This document shows, piece after piece, positions 18,571 to 27,841 of a DNA stretch of 64,000 nt; position 1 is the first letter of the stretch; each line of letters starts with the position of its first letter. Source of the DNA: Maribacter_C sp947494565. GTDB taxonomy: Bacteria; Bacteroidota; Bacteroidia; Flavobacteriales; Flavobacteriaceae. The stretch lies in assembly GCF_047345415.1 (NCBI RefSeq), contig NZ_JBLFEP010000007.1:248001-312000 (forward strand), written 5' to 3'. The translations under genes and the position numbers were made by a program. Below the pieces are notes generated by a model. That model saw nothing but the letters and a program-made list of their open reading frames with translations. It was not told the origin of the DNA and did no database searches.

Positions 18571-18732
18571 CTACTTGCTATTGCCTACCAAGGTGAATTC
18601 TCCTGCAGACCGCGTTAACGGGCGGCTACCGTTCAATCCATTCTGCCAGTGTTTCCTATTTTCGGCAGTGCTCACTTTTTTGATAAACCTGGTCCGAGGC
18701 ACGGAAACGACCATTTCCGCGGTACACTTCAT
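18571..18732 (-). pseudogene. N-terminal remnant of an SRPBCC-family gene
   Basis: Fifty-three codons beginning ATGAAATGTACCGC that encode a typical SRPBCC start (MKCTAEMVVSVPRTRFIKK, then ENRKHWQNGL and a GEF..VG.SK block). Intact relatives are about 150 aa; here the reading frame stops at about one third of the domain, and the next gene starts only 15 bp later, so the C-terminal two thirds have been deleted rather than frameshifted. An upstream ATG at 18777 is in frame, but family members begin at 18732. Almost certainly non-functional. Confidence 0.6.
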
Positions 18733-18830
18733 AACTCCTTTTTTTGTTTGACTAATGTAGCAATTCGAAAACAGCACGCCAAAAATGTGTTAATGATTCG
18801 ACGCTTATTTGCGGAACATGCGATATTTGT

Positions 18831-18838
18831 TATTTTTG
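18831..18838 (+). promoter_or_regulatory. -7-like box before the PpiC-like gene
   Basis: TATTTTTG, a perfect TAnnTTTG match, but only four bases before the ATG at 18843. If it is used, transcription starts at or just after that ATG, so the true start may be the TTG at codon 4 (18852), which still leaves a full lipoprotein signal. Confidence 0.4.
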
Positions 18839-18842
18839 CGGG

Positions 18843-19730
18843 ATGTTTTCATTGGCCGAAAAAAGGAATTTTCTGTATAGTCTGATTTCCTTGTTGATTC
18901 TCACTTTTGTTTCTTGCGATTCCATGTGGAAAAAGACCAATGGTGAAGAACCCCTCGCCAGAGTGGGAGAGAAGTACCTTTACAAAGAGGACATTGCCCC
19001 TCTATTGGGAAATGGTATTTCAAAAGAGGATAGTGTTTCTTTCGTGACGAATTACATCAACAATTGGGCGTCAAAACAGCTCTTACTTTCCAAAGCCAAG
19101 ATCAACCTTTCCGAAGATAAGCTAGCCGGATTCGATGAATTGGTAAGTGACTATCGAAATGACCTGTATACCAGAGCCTACAAAGAGGCCCTCGTACAGC
19201 AAGTGAACGATACGATCGTAACCAAGGAAGAGATGCGGGCGTTGTACGAAAAGGAAAAGAACAATTTCAGATTGAAGGAACCGTTGGTCAAGATTCGCTT
19301 CATAGAGCTACCCAAACAATTTTTGAATAAAGAAACGGTCACACAAAAACTAAAAAGTTTCAAAAAGGAAGATATCGCCTATCTCGACTCTATAGGGGTT
19401 CAATTCAAGAAGTTGAATTTCAATGATTCCATATGGGTGCCGGTTTCGAGGGTAATCGATGAAATACCGCCATTGACTTTCGACAATCAATCGAAGTACT
19501 TAAAGAAATCACAATTTTTTGAATTGGAGGATACATTAGGGGTATATTTGGCCAAAGTCACTGGGGTTTTGGGCATTAATGACATTGCACCACTCACGTA
19601 TATCGAACCCACCATAAAGCAAGTACTTCTAAATCGCCGTAAGCTGGATTACCTTCGAAAACTGGAAACAGAGGTGATAGATGAAGCAATTAAAGACAAA
19701 GAATTCGAAGTATATGAACAAGACAATTAA
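18843..19730 (+). CDS. PpiC/SurA-like periplasmic lipoprotein, probably lacking the isomerase domain
   Basis: A 295-aa lipoprotein (lipobox LTFVSC) with the N-terminal helical chaperone architecture of SurA/PrsA: ARVGEKYLYKEDIAP and a long helical region to about residue 140, then a short segment where a rotamase would be (KIRFIELPKQF). The conserved rotamase core seen twice in the next gene is not recognisable, so this is likely a chaperone-only subunit. It overlaps the SurA gene by 17 bp, suggesting both act together on outer-membrane proteins in the periplasm. The exact start is uncertain because a promoter-like box abuts the ATG. Confidence 0.72.
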   Translation: MFSLAEKRNFLYSLISLLILTFVSCDSMWKKTNGEEPLARVGEKYLYKEDIAPLLGNGISKEDSVSFVTNYINNWASKQLLLSKAKINLSEDKLAGFDELVSDYRNDLYTRAYKEALVQQVNDTIVTKEEMRALYEKEKNNFRLKEPLVKIRFIELPKQFLNKETVTQKLKSFKKEDIAYLDSIGVQFKKLNFNDSIWVPVSRVIDEIPPLTFDNQSKYLKKSQFFELEDTLGVYLAKVTGVLGINDIAPLTYIEPTIKQVLLNRRKLDYLRKLETEVIDEAIKDKEFEVYEQDN

Positions 19731-21165
19731 AGTATGGGCGACTGCATCTGTTTTAGGATGTTTTCTCTCCTTCACTGTACAAGGGCAAGATTCCATTCCT
19801 AATACGAATGCCGAAGCAACGGACTTAATGGTCGAGGCCAATACGCAATCGAGCACTGATTCTACCAATACCTTCAAAAAAATAAAGCTCGATGGTATCT
19901 CGGCGGTTATCGGAGATTACGTGATATTGGAATCCGATATCGAAAAAACATTGATTGATTTGCGTAACCAAGGGGCTTCCACCGAAGACGTCACCCGCTG
20001 TGGGTTATTGGGGAAACTAATGGAAGACCGGCTATATGCCCATCAGGCCGTACAAGATAGTATTTTGGTGTCTGATGATGAGGTCAACGCTACTGGTGAA
20101 AGGCAATTGCAATCACTGGTTCAACAAATCGGGTCGATGGAAAAGGTCTTAAAATACTATAAAAAGGAAAATGAAGCGGATTTCCGCGAAGAACTATATA
20201 AAATCAACAAGTTGCGCATGCTATCTGAGCGAATGCAGCAGAATATAATTTCGGAAATCGAAATCACACCCGAAGAGGTGCGGCAATTCTTCAGCAAGAT
20301 TCCAAAGGAGGAACGCCCTGTTTTTGGTTCTGAAATGGAGATTGCGCAAATCGTGAAAGAGCCAAAACCTACGGATTTGGAAAGGCAAAATGTCATCGAC
20401 CAGTTGAATACCATTAAGGAAGATGTGGAAGATAATGATGCCAGTTTCAATGTCAAGGCTATCTTGTACTCCGAGGACCCCGGATCCAAATCGAAAGGTG
20501 GGTTTTACAGCATTACCAAAGAATCAGGGTTTTACAAAAATTTCAAGGATGTGGCCTTTAGTTTAAAAGAGGGGGAAATATCAGAACCTTTTGAAACAGA
20601 TGCGGGTTATCATATTATTTTTATCGAGAAGATCAGGGGGCAAGAACGTGACCTAAGACATATTTTGATTCAACCTAAGATTTCGCAGGAAGCGCTGGAC
20701 AAGGCAAAGTCCGAACTTGATAGCATTCGAAAAAATGTAATCGATGGCAAATTTACCTTTGCAGAGGCTGCGCTCAATTTCTCCGACGAGAAAGAGACCA
20801 AATTTGATGGTGGATTATTGCGAAATCCTGTTACACTGGACTCCCGTTTCGAGCTTACCCGTATGGATCCACAATTGTACAATCAAGTTCGAAATCTGAA
20901 GGATGATGAAATATCGAATCCCCTTATAGAAGAAGACCCTAGAGGTGGCGGACCAAAATACAAGATTTATAAAATTACAAATCGGTATGACGAACACGTG
21001 GCCGATTTCTCAAAGGATTATATTAAAATCCAGGAACTTGCCAAAACGGAAAAGCAGTATAAGGCCATTAAAAAATGGATGGACGAGCACATTGAAGACA
21101 CCTACATTACAGTAAACGAGGAGAACAGGGATTGTGAATTCGCCAATAACTGGGTAAAGGAATAA
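19714..21165 (+). CDS. surA: SurA-like peptidyl-prolyl cis-trans isomerase
   Basis: Periplasmic chaperone/PPIase for outer-membrane proteins, 483 aa from the ATG at 19714 (MNKTIKVWATA), which gives a signal peptide ending about VQGQD. An in-frame ATG at 19681 adds eleven polar residues. The SurA N-domain (ISAVIGDYVILESDIEK, CGLLGKLMEDRLYAHQA) is followed by two parvulin domains (about 220-320 with SKSKGGFYSI and 325-425 with FDGGLLRNP), then a C-terminal helix. MoxR starts 4 bp downstream. Confidence 0.88.
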   Translation: MNKTIKVWATASVLGCFLSFTVQGQDSIPNTNAEATDLMVEANTQSSTDSTNTFKKIKLDGISAVIGDYVILESDIEKTLIDLRNQGASTEDVTRCGLLGKLMEDRLYAHQAVQDSILVSDDEVNATGERQLQSLVQQIGSMEKVLKYYKKENEADFREELYKINKLRMLSERMQQNIISEIEITPEEVRQFFSKIPKEERPVFGSEMEIAQIVKEPKPTDLERQNVIDQLNTIKEDVEDNDASFNVKAILYSEDPGSKSKGGFYSITKESGFYKNFKDVAFSLKEGEISEPFETDAGYHIIFIEKIRGQERDLRHILIQPKISQEALDKAKSELDSIRKNVIDGKFTFAEAALNFSDEKETKFDGGLLRNPVTLDSRFELTRMDPQLYNQVRNLKDDEISNPLIEEDPRGGGPKYKIYKITNRYDEHVADFSKDYIKIQELAKTEKQYKAIKKWMDEHIEDTYITVNEENRDCEFANNWVKE

Positions 21166-21169
21166 GTAG

Positions 21170-22123
21170 ATGTCAGACGTTACAGCAGTTCAAAACCTGG
21201 TTTCAAAGCACCAGGAGCTTAAACGGGAAATCGCTAAAATCATAGTAGGTCAAGAAGCCGTTATCGAGCAGATTTTACTCTCCATTTACACCGGCGGTCA
21301 TTCGTTATTGATCGGTGTTCCTGGCCTGGCAAAGACCCTAATGGTCAATACCATCGCACGTACCCTGGGGCTTGATTTTAAAAGAATACAATTTACACCA
21401 GATTTGATGCCGAGCGATATTCTCGGTAGCGAAATACTGGATCAGAATAGAAACTTCAAGTTTATCAAGGGCCCCGTGTTTTCCAATATCATTCTAGCGG
21501 ATGAAATTAATCGTACACCTCCCAAGACGCAGGCAGCACTTTTGGAGGCCATGCAGGAAAGAGCCGTGACTATAGCAGGTCAACAACACAAGTTATCGCT
21601 TCCGTATTTTGTACTTGCTACGCAAAACCCGATAGAACAAGAAGGAACTTATCCGCTACCAGAAGCGCAGCTCGACCGCTTTATGTTCGCTATTGAGCTA
21701 AAGTATCCTTCGATCGAGGAAGAAATCAAAGTCGTAAAGGCGACTACCGATGATAGTGTGCCTAGTATAGATACAATTTTGAACGCTGAATCGATATTGG
21801 AAGTGCAGCATTTGATCCGAAGGATTCCGGTGCCTGATAACGTTGTCGATTATGCGGTCAAACTAGTGAATAGTACCCGACCTAATCAAGAAACGGCTTC
21901 GGACTACGTCAGGCAGTATATCGATTGGGGTGCCGGCCCTAGAGCCTCCCAAAACCTCGTGCTTGGTGCAAAGGCGCACGCTGCGATCAATGGTAAATTC
22001 TCACCAGATATCGAGGATGTAAAGGCAGTGGCTATGGGTATACTCCGTCATCGTATCATTAAGAACTACAAGGCAGAAGCGGAAGGTATTTCCGAAGAAG
22101 ATATCATCACCGAACTTCTATAA
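21170..22123 (+). CDS. MoxR-family AAA+ ATPase
   Basis: A 317-aa AAA_3 ATPase. Walker A is GVPGLAKTLM (about residues 49-58), Walker B is IILADEINRTPPKTQAAL, sensor 1 lies in FVLATQNPIEQEGTYPLP and the arginine finger in LPEAQLDRFMF. MoxR ATPases act as chaperones for maturation of VWA-domain and metal- or cofactor-containing complexes, and usually neighbour DUF58/VWA genes. Those are absent downstream here, where aconitase follows after 172 bp, so the partner must be encoded elsewhere. Operon with surA. Confidence 0.92.
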   Translation: MSDVTAVQNLVSKHQELKREIAKIIVGQEAVIEQILLSIYTGGHSLLIGVPGLAKTLMVNTIARTLGLDFKRIQFTPDLMPSDILGSEILDQNRNFKFIKGPVFSNIILADEINRTPPKTQAALLEAMQERAVTIAGQQHKLSLPYFVLATQNPIEQEGTYPLPEAQLDRFMFAIELKYPSIEEEIKVVKATTDDSVPSIDTILNAESILEVQHLIRRIPVPDNVVDYAVKLVNSTRPNQETASDYVRQYIDWGAGPRASQNLVLGAKAHAAINGKFSPDIEDVKAVAMGILRHRIIKNYKAEAEGISEEDIITELL

Positions 22124-22295
22124 TCGAACTATTGTTATTTCGATGTGTTTTCTCTGCTGATATTGGGTATTCGATGAATTCTTAACAAGCGATTTGACAA
22201 TTATTCAAAGAAGCCGTAATCGTCGATTAAAAATTTTATTAGCCCCTGTTATTTTAGTAATTTCGTAGAATTACGTTAATCCAAAAAGACAAGAA

Positions 22296-24569
22296 ATGGC
22301 ATTTGATATCGACATGATAAAAGGTGTTTACGCCAATATGGCCGAACGCGTGAACAAGGCTAGAGAGATAGTAGGCAAACCACTTACTCTTTCGGAAAAA
22401 ATATTATACTCCCACCTTTGGGACGGTGATCCCACCAAAGCCTTTACCCGAGGAAAAGATTATGTTGATTTTGCCCCTGACCGTATTGCCTGTCAAGATG
22501 CAACTGCCCAAATGGCGCTGCTTCAGTTCATGCAAGCTGGTAAACCTAAAGTTGCGGTACCCACTACGGTGCATTGTGATCACCTGATCCAAGCAAAAAG
22601 TGGCGCTGTGGCCGATTTGAAAATGGCAAATAGTACCAGTGCCGAGGTATTCGATTTTTTAGAATCGGTATCCAATAAGTACGGCATCGGTTTTTGGAAA
22701 CCAGGAGCGGGCATTATTCACCAGGTAGTTTTGGAAAACTATGCTTTTCCCGGAGGAATGATGATCGGTACTGATTCGCATACAGTAAATGCTGGCGGAT
22801 TAGGTATGGTCGCCATTGGAGTAGGTGGAGCCGACGCTGTTGATGTGATGGCCGGCATGGCTTGGGAACTAAAATTTCCCAAACTGATCGGAGTCCGTTT
22901 GACCGGAACGATTTCTGGGTGGACGGCACCTAAGGATGTTATTTTAAAAGTGGCCGAGATTCTTACCGTAAAGGGGGGAACGGGAGCCATAGTAGAATAT
23001 TTCGGTCCGGGGGCCTTATCCCTTTCCTGTACCGGAAAAGGTACCATATGTAATATGGGTGCTGAGATCGGGGCAACGACATCCACATTCGGTTATGACG
23101 AATCAATGGAACGGTACTTGCGTGCGACGGATCGTGCGGATGTGGCTGATGCAGCCAATGCCGTGAAGCAACATTTGACGGCGGATGCCGAAGTATACGC
23201 CAACCCTGAAGCATATTTCGATCAGGTTATCGACATCGATTTATCAAAACTGGGACCTCTCTTAAACGGACCATTCACTCCCGATCTTTCGACCAATGTA
23301 GGTGAGGAAATGACGGAAAAGGCAAAAGCCAACGATTGGCCGATGCAGGTAGAGTGGAGCCTTATCGGTTCATGTACCAATTCTTCGTACGAAGATTTGA
23401 CACGCGCCGCTTCCATCGCCGAACAGGCATTGGATAAGGGCTTGAAGATGAAGGCCGAATTGGGAATCAATCCCGGATCGGAACAAGTGCGTTTCACTGC
23501 GGAACGCGATGGGATCCTGAATACTTTCGAACAATTAGGCGCCAAAATATTTACCAACGCTTGTGGGCCTTGTATCGGTCAATGGGCCCGCTACAGTGAT
23601 CCCAAGAACGCGCCAAAAAACAGCATCGTTCACTCGTTCAATAGAAATTTCGCCAAACGCGCCGATGGTAATCCCAATACGCACGCGTTTGTCGCATCTC
23701 CTGAAATTACGGCCGCAATTGCTTTTTCCGGACGTCTCGATTTTAACCCGATTACAGATACCTTGATTAATGAAAATGGAGAAGAGGTGAAGTTCGATGA
23801 GCCTACTGGTTGGGAACTGCCACCAAAAGGATTCGAGGTTGAAGATGCGGGATATCTTGAGCCGGATAGCGATGGTTCTGGGGTAGAGGTAAAGGTAAGC
23901 ACGACTTCGGAACGGCTACAATTACTAGAGCCTTTTGTTCCTATGACCAATAATCAATTGCAAGGCATGAAGTTGTTAATCAAAGCTTTTGGAAAGTGCA
24001 CCACGGACCATATCTCTATGGCTGGACCGTGGCTTCGTTTTAGGGGGCATTTGGACAACATTGCCAATAATACCTTGATCGGGGCGGTAAATGCATTTAA
24101 CAAAAAGACCAATTTCGTCAAGAATCAACTAACTGGCGAATATGGCGGTGTGCCCGATACGCAGCGAGCTTATAAAGACGCTGGCATTAAATCCGTAGTT
24201 GTCGGAGATCACAATTACGGAGAAGGTTCATCAAGAGAGCACGCTGCCATGCAACCGCGGCATTTAGGAGTAGCGGTGGTTCTTGTGAAATCTTTTGCGA
24301 GAATCCATGAAACGAACCTTAAAAAGCAGGGAATGCTTGGCCTCACGTTTGCCAACGAAAGTGATTATGACCTGATACAAGAAGACGATACGTTCAATCT
24401 TGTCGATATTGCGGATTTTGAGCCGGATACACCTTTGACCATCGAGATAGTCCATGCCGATGGAAGTAAAGACACGATCAAGGCGAACCACACGTACAAT
24501 AGCGCTCAAATCGGATGGTTTAGGGAAGGTTCTGCCCTTAATGTGATCAAAAGGGAGAACGCTGCCTAG
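22296..24569 (+). CDS. acn: Aconitate hydratase
   Basis: TCA-cycle enzyme converting citrate to isocitrate via cis-aconitate. The 757-aa protein has the three [4Fe-4S] ligand cysteines in GSCTNSSYEDL and ACGPCIGQW, and the swivel domain active-site region GDHNYGEGSSREHAA. Length and sequence match the mitochondrial-type aconitases used by Bacteroidota. The 172-bp upstream gap has an A/T-rich stretch with TAATTTCG at 22259-22266 that may be a weak -7 box. The gene is monocistronic and ends at a strong hairpin at 24614-24643. Confidence 0.95.
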   Translation: MAFDIDMIKGVYANMAERVNKAREIVGKPLTLSEKILYSHLWDGDPTKAFTRGKDYVDFAPDRIACQDATAQMALLQFMQAGKPKVAVPTTVHCDHLIQAKSGAVADLKMANSTSAEVFDFLESVSNKYGIGFWKPGAGIIHQVVLENYAFPGGMMIGTDSHTVNAGGLGMVAIGVGGADAVDVMAGMAWELKFPKLIGVRLTGTISGWTAPKDVILKVAEILTVKGGTGAIVEYFGPGALSLSCTGKGTICNMGAEIGATTSTFGYDESMERYLRATDRADVADAANAVKQHLTADAEVYANPEAYFDQVIDIDLSKLGPLLNGPFTPDLSTNVGEEMTEKAKANDWPMQVEWSLIGSCTNSSYEDLTRAASIAEQALDKGLKMKAELGINPGSEQVRFTAERDGILNTFEQLGAKIFTNACGPCIGQWARYSDPKNAPKNSIVHSFNRNFAKRADGNPNTHAFVASPEITAAIAFSGRLDFNPITDTLINENGEEVKFDEPTGWELPPKGFEVEDAGYLEPDSDGSGVEVKVSTTSERLQLLEPFVPMTNNQLQGMKLLIKAFGKCTTDHISMAGPWLRFRGHLDNIANNTLIGAVNAFNKKTNFVKNQLTGEYGGVPDTQRAYKDAGIKSVVVGDHNYGEGSSREHAAMQPRHLGVAVVLVKSFARIHETNLKKQGMLGLTFANESDYDLIQEDDTFNLVDIADFEPDTPLTIEIVHADGSKDTIKANHTYNSAQIGWFREGSALNVIKRENAA

Positions 24570-24613
24570 ACGTAAGGTTTTAGTTTTAAAGAATTATTTT
24601 ACTTTTCTATACC

Positions 24614-24643
24614 AAAACTCCCAATATGTATTGGGAGTTTTTT
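24614..24643 (+). terminator. Rho-independent terminator after aconitase
   Basis: Perfect 13-bp stem AAAACTCCCAATA / TATTGGGAGTTTT with a two-base loop, followed by TTTTAG. An in-frame ATG at 24626 for the next gene falls inside this hairpin, which is why I do not use it as a start. Confidence 0.88.
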
Positions 24644-24670
24644 AGCTTTGAACAGAACCCGATATCCTAT

Positions 24671-25225
24671 ATGAAAAGAAGCACGGTATATACCCTTTCG
24701 ATTATCATCGTTATTTTATCGTTTTTTGTCACTCCACTTGGCGACTTCAGTAAAGAGTTGTTGAACAAGCTGTTTGCCACGACACCCACGGTCATAAGTG
24801 TTGAGAACCGCGGTAAGATCGCCACCTATGATTGGAAATTGAAACGTGCCGATTGGAGTTTTTTCAATTTCAAGGAGGCGCAAAATGAAGTGACCTTTAT
24901 TAATTTTTGGGCTACCTGGAATCTTCCTTCTCGAGCACAACTCGATGACATCCAAAAACTTTATGATCGATACGGCGCGAAGATGAAGTTCTATATCATT
25001 ACCAATGAAGAACGTGAATTTCCCGAAGAGATGATGGAGCGAAAAGGGTATACTTTTCCGGTTACGTATCAGATTATCGGTGAGCCAAGCCCATTAAAAC
25101 TATTGAAAGAGGGAGGTTCGTATTTGCTTGACAAAAAGGGGCATATTGTAATACACCAGACAGCGATTTCCGATTGGGACAATGGTGTAGTTTATGACTT
25201 GATAGAAAAACTACTATCAGAGTAG
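24671..25225 (+). CDS. Membrane-anchored thioredoxin-fold protein without the CxxC motif
   Basis: A 184-aa protein with an N-terminal hydrophobic anchor (residues about 5-22) and a TlpA/thioredoxin-like domain. The strand-turn that normally carries the redox motif reads FINFWATWNLPSRAQ, so the two cysteines are Asn84 and Ser87. The cis-Pro region is recognisable in PVTYQI and the last strand in SYLLDKKGHIV. Disulfide chemistry is therefore impossible with this site; a binding or chaperone role is more likely. The start at 24671 places the anchor directly at the N-terminus and avoids the terminator upstream. Confidence 0.8.
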   Translation: MKRSTVYTLSIIIVILSFFVTPLGDFSKELLNKLFATTPTVISVENRGKIATYDWKLKRADWSFFNFKEAQNEVTFINFWATWNLPSRAQLDDIQKLYDRYGAKMKFYIITNEEREFPEEMMERKGYTFPVTYQIIGEPSPLKLLKEGGSYLLDKKGHIVIHQTAISDWDNGVVYDLIEKLLSE

Positions 25226-25270
25226 GTAATACTATTTGAATGAGCTGCCTCTTGCCTCTTCAAGCAGGTC

Positions 25271-25915
25271 TCAGTATTTGAAGTAGAAAAATACGAAGAA
25301 GAGCAGTTGCGCTAAATAGATGTGCAATGCAAAAACCCTATTACCTTCTATTTTTACTATCCGGAGGATACCGTGAAAAAGAAGGGCAATGAAGTACCAA
25401 GTCATATAATTTTGAATGGGGGCACCATTTCCTTCAAACGTCCAAAAATCGAATATCGGCGCATTTTTCTCCATAAAGAAGTCCAATATGACCATCAAGG
25501 CTGCTCCAATGCCTATTTTGAAACCGTTGTTCCATTTTGTGAAATCCAAAATGCCGGCGGTCACAAAGGTCAGGAGGCCCCAATAGGTTCCAATGAGTAG
25601 GGGAACACCATCTATTTTAAGCCCTAAATTTGAGCCGTAGCTGTAGTCCCCGAATAGGATACCATAGTGTACTCCGAGCCATTCGGCAAATAGCCCACCA
25701 AGAAAAAAGACCAGAAAAGTAGCGATTTGTTTGGGTCGCCTTACGGGATAGAATACAAAAAATAGGATGAGGCATGCTAAAAGGTTTACACTTGTTTTTT
25801 CTATAAACCAATCAAAATAACCCAGTGTAATACCAAGTATTCCAGAAATATGAAATAGCCAAATGGCATAAATGGCAATTGCTGGCTTATTCGTAAGTTG
25901 GATCGTAGGTGTCAT
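25271..25915 (-). CDS. Carotenoid biosynthesis protein, CruF-like (DUF422) hydratase candidate
   Basis: A 214-aa polytopic membrane protein with seven hydrophobic segments and the family block EWLGVHYGILFGDYSYGSN. This family includes carotenoid 1',2'-hydratases (CruF) and bisanhydrobacterioruberin hydratase. It is the last gene of the crt operon and lies 1 bp from the CrtD-like desaturase gene. That pairing suggests hydration at C-1' and desaturation at C-3' of a psi end group, as in myxol- or saproxanthin-type carotenoids. The substrate is inferred from context. Confidence 0.8.
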   Translation of the reverse strand: MTPTIQLTNKPAIAIYAIWLFHISGILGITLGYFDWFIEKTSVNLLACLILFFVFYPVRRPKQIATFLVFFLGGLFAEWLGVHYGILFGDYSYGSNLGLKIDGVPLLIGTYWGLLTFVTAGILDFTKWNNGFKIGIGAALMVILDFFMEKNAPIFDFWTFEGNGAPIQNYMTWYFIALLFHGILRIVKIEGNRVFALHIYLAQLLFFVFFYFKY

Positions 25916-25916
25916 T

Positions 25917-27383
25917 TTAAGGCTTAGGGATCAAATCACCTATGATCTTTGCTGATAAAAGACATAAGGGAATACCACCTCCGGGATGCACTGACCCACC
26001 ACAGAAATATAGATTTTTAATGGTACGTGAAAAGTTTGGATGCCTCAAAAACGAGGCAAATTTACTATTACTGGCCGCTCCATATAAAGCGCCCCTAAAA
26101 GAGCTCGTACTTGCTTCAATGCCCGTAGGGTCTATAATATGTTCGGTTTGGATCAATGGCTCAATGTCAGTGTTCAATATGTTGTTGATTTTGGTAATGA
26201 TCATCTCTTTGGCCTTTTTTCTCATGGCCTGCCAGTCTTGTCCGTAATTGCCAGGTGCATTGATCATAACAAACCAGTTTTCACATCCTGATGGGGCATC
26301 CGATGCCTCTTCCTTACTTGTAATATTGATGTAGATCGTAGGGTCATCATGAAGCTCTTTTGTCACGAAAATCGAGCGAAACTCCGCCGCGTACGATTCA
26401 CTGAAAAGGATGTTATGCAAATCTAGTTCTGGAAATTCCTTAGCGATGCCCCAATAAAAAATCAATGCAGAACTAGACCTTTCTTGTTCGAGTACTTTTT
26501 TTGGCTGTTTCTGATCTTTAAGTAAAAGTTTATAGGTAGGATATATGTCCATATTGGACACCACTAAACTACTTTCGTATTCACTCGCTTCGGATACAAC
26601 GCCGATCGCTTTTCCATTTTCGACTTTTATTCGTTTGGCCGTCTCATTGAACTTAAAGCGAACCCCTTGAGACTTTGCTAACTCGAAAAGTGACTTGGCA
26701 ATGGTATGCATACCCCCTTTCGGGAAGAAGGTGCCGAAACGCATTTCTAAATCGGGTATCATTGACATAATACCCGGGGTTTGATATGGAGAGGATCCAT
26801 TGTAGGTCGCATACCGATTGAAATACTGTATCAATTTTGGGTTTTTAAAGCACTTGGTATTGACTTCATTCAGGGTTTCATTAATCGATAGCTTTTTAAT
26901 TTGAACCAATGCACTTAAGGTAGTTTTAGAAAGGTAGGTGCTTAGTTTATGTAACGATTTTTCTAAAAAAACGCCCGAGGTCAGGTCGTATTTGACTTGG
27001 TTTTGAAGCAAGTAGGCTCTTAACGAATCTGTTGGTTCTTCAAAGGTTTTAGAAGCATTTCTGATAAAGGCTTCCTGATCGGCGTCCGCTATAAAACGCA
27101 ATCCATCTTCCCAAAAATAATTACAGATGGTCTGTTTTTTACGGTACGAAAAGTAGTTTTCAGGGGCTACGCCAAAAAGTTCAAAAAGCTCGGTAACCAA
27201 ATGGGGCATGGTAAACAAAGAGGGCCCAAGATCAAAACGATATCCATCTTTTGATAGGGTACTTAATTTACCTCCGGGATAGCTGTTCGATTCGAGAACA
27301 AGAACCTCATAACCCGATTTTTGCAAACGTAGCGCAGTAGCAATGCCTCCAATACCAGCACCGATTACAATGGCATGGGACAT
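25917..27383 (-). CDS. crtD: CrtI-family desaturase, probably CrtD-like (1-hydroxycarotenoid 3,4-desaturase)
   Basis: A 488-aa FAD enzyme. The N-terminal dinucleotide site is IVIGAGIGGIATALRL, followed by the FDLGPSLFTMP block, and the C-terminal flavin motif is LYFCGGSVHPGGGIPL. It is paralogous to the phytoene desaturase at 28678 in the same operon; the sequence FGTFFPKGGMHTIAKSL and the position next to a CruF-like hydratase favour CrtD. Which substrate is used cannot be decided without biochemical or phylogenetic evidence. Membrane-associated, acting on C40 carotenoids. Confidence 0.8.
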   Translation of the reverse strand: MSHAIVIGAGIGGIATALRLQKSGYEVLVLESNSYPGGKLSTLSKDGYRFDLGPSLFTMPHLVTELFELFGVAPENYFSYRKKQTICNYFWEDGLRFIADADQEAFIRNASKTFEEPTDSLRAYLLQNQVKYDLTSGVFLEKSLHKLSTYLSKTTLSALVQIKKLSINETLNEVNTKCFKNPKLIQYFNRYATYNGSSPYQTPGIMSMIPDLEMRFGTFFPKGGMHTIAKSLFELAKSQGVRFKFNETAKRIKVENGKAIGVVSEASEYESSLVVSNMDIYPTYKLLLKDQKQPKKVLEQERSSSALIFYWGIAKEFPELDLHNILFSESYAAEFRSIFVTKELHDDPTIYINITSKEEASDAPSGCENWFVMINAPGNYGQDWQAMRKKAKEMIITKINNILNTDIEPLIQTEHIIDPTGIEASTSSFRGALYGAASNSKFASFLRHPNFSRTIKNLYFCGGSVHPGGGIPLCLLSAKIIGDLIPKP

Positions 27384-27393
27384 ACTGGTTTAT

Positions 27394-27840
27394 CTATTTT
27401 TTGAAATATTTGAATGGCACCAACAACATACCGAAACATTCTCCGTCTTCTTTGCCCAAATGTTTGTGGTGTATTTTATGTGCACGGCGCACGCCCTTCG
27501 CGTACCAGTTATCCGCATTTCTGAATATTTTAAAACGCTGGTGAATGAAGATGTCATGTACTAAGAAATAGGCAATTCCGTACGCTAGAATGCCAAAGCC
27601 TGTTGCCCATCCATACCACCAACCATTAGCACCTGCATAGAAAAGGGACATGCTCACAATCGCATAAAAAATAAAGAAAGCGTCGTTGCGTTCAAACCAT
27701 GATTTGTGGTCTTTGTGATGATGATCTTTGTGCAAACTCCAAAGAAACCCATGCATCACATATTTATGTGTAAACCAGGCCATAAATTCCATGATGGAAA
27801 ACGTTCCAAAAAAAACAATGATCCAGAGAAAAGTCTTCAT
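27394..27840 (-). CDS. crtZ: Beta-carotene 3-hydroxylase CrtZ
   Basis: A 148-aa membrane non-heme di-iron hydroxylase of the fatty acid hydroxylase superfamily. The histidine clusters are in order: HKYVMHG, HKDHHHKDH, HDIFIHQRF and HKIHHKHLG, all that is needed for the di-iron site. It hydroxylates beta-ionone rings at C-3. Its presence implies a lycopene cyclase in the genome, though none is encoded in this operon. Located between crtB and crtD with only 1 and 10 bp gaps. Confidence 0.92.
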   Translation of the reverse strand: MKTFLWIIVFFGTFSIMEFMAWFTHKYVMHGFLWSLHKDHHHKDHKSWFERNDAFFIFYAIVSMSLFYAGANGWWYGWATGFGILAYGIAYFLVHDIFIHQRFKIFRNADNWYAKGVRRAHKIHHKHLGKEDGECFGMLLVPFKYFKK

Positions 27841-27841
27841 C

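Noticed and set aside
22124..22295. Riboswitch or attenuator upstream of aconitase
   Set aside because: AT-rich with no stable paired elements; at best a weak promoter box at 22259-22266.
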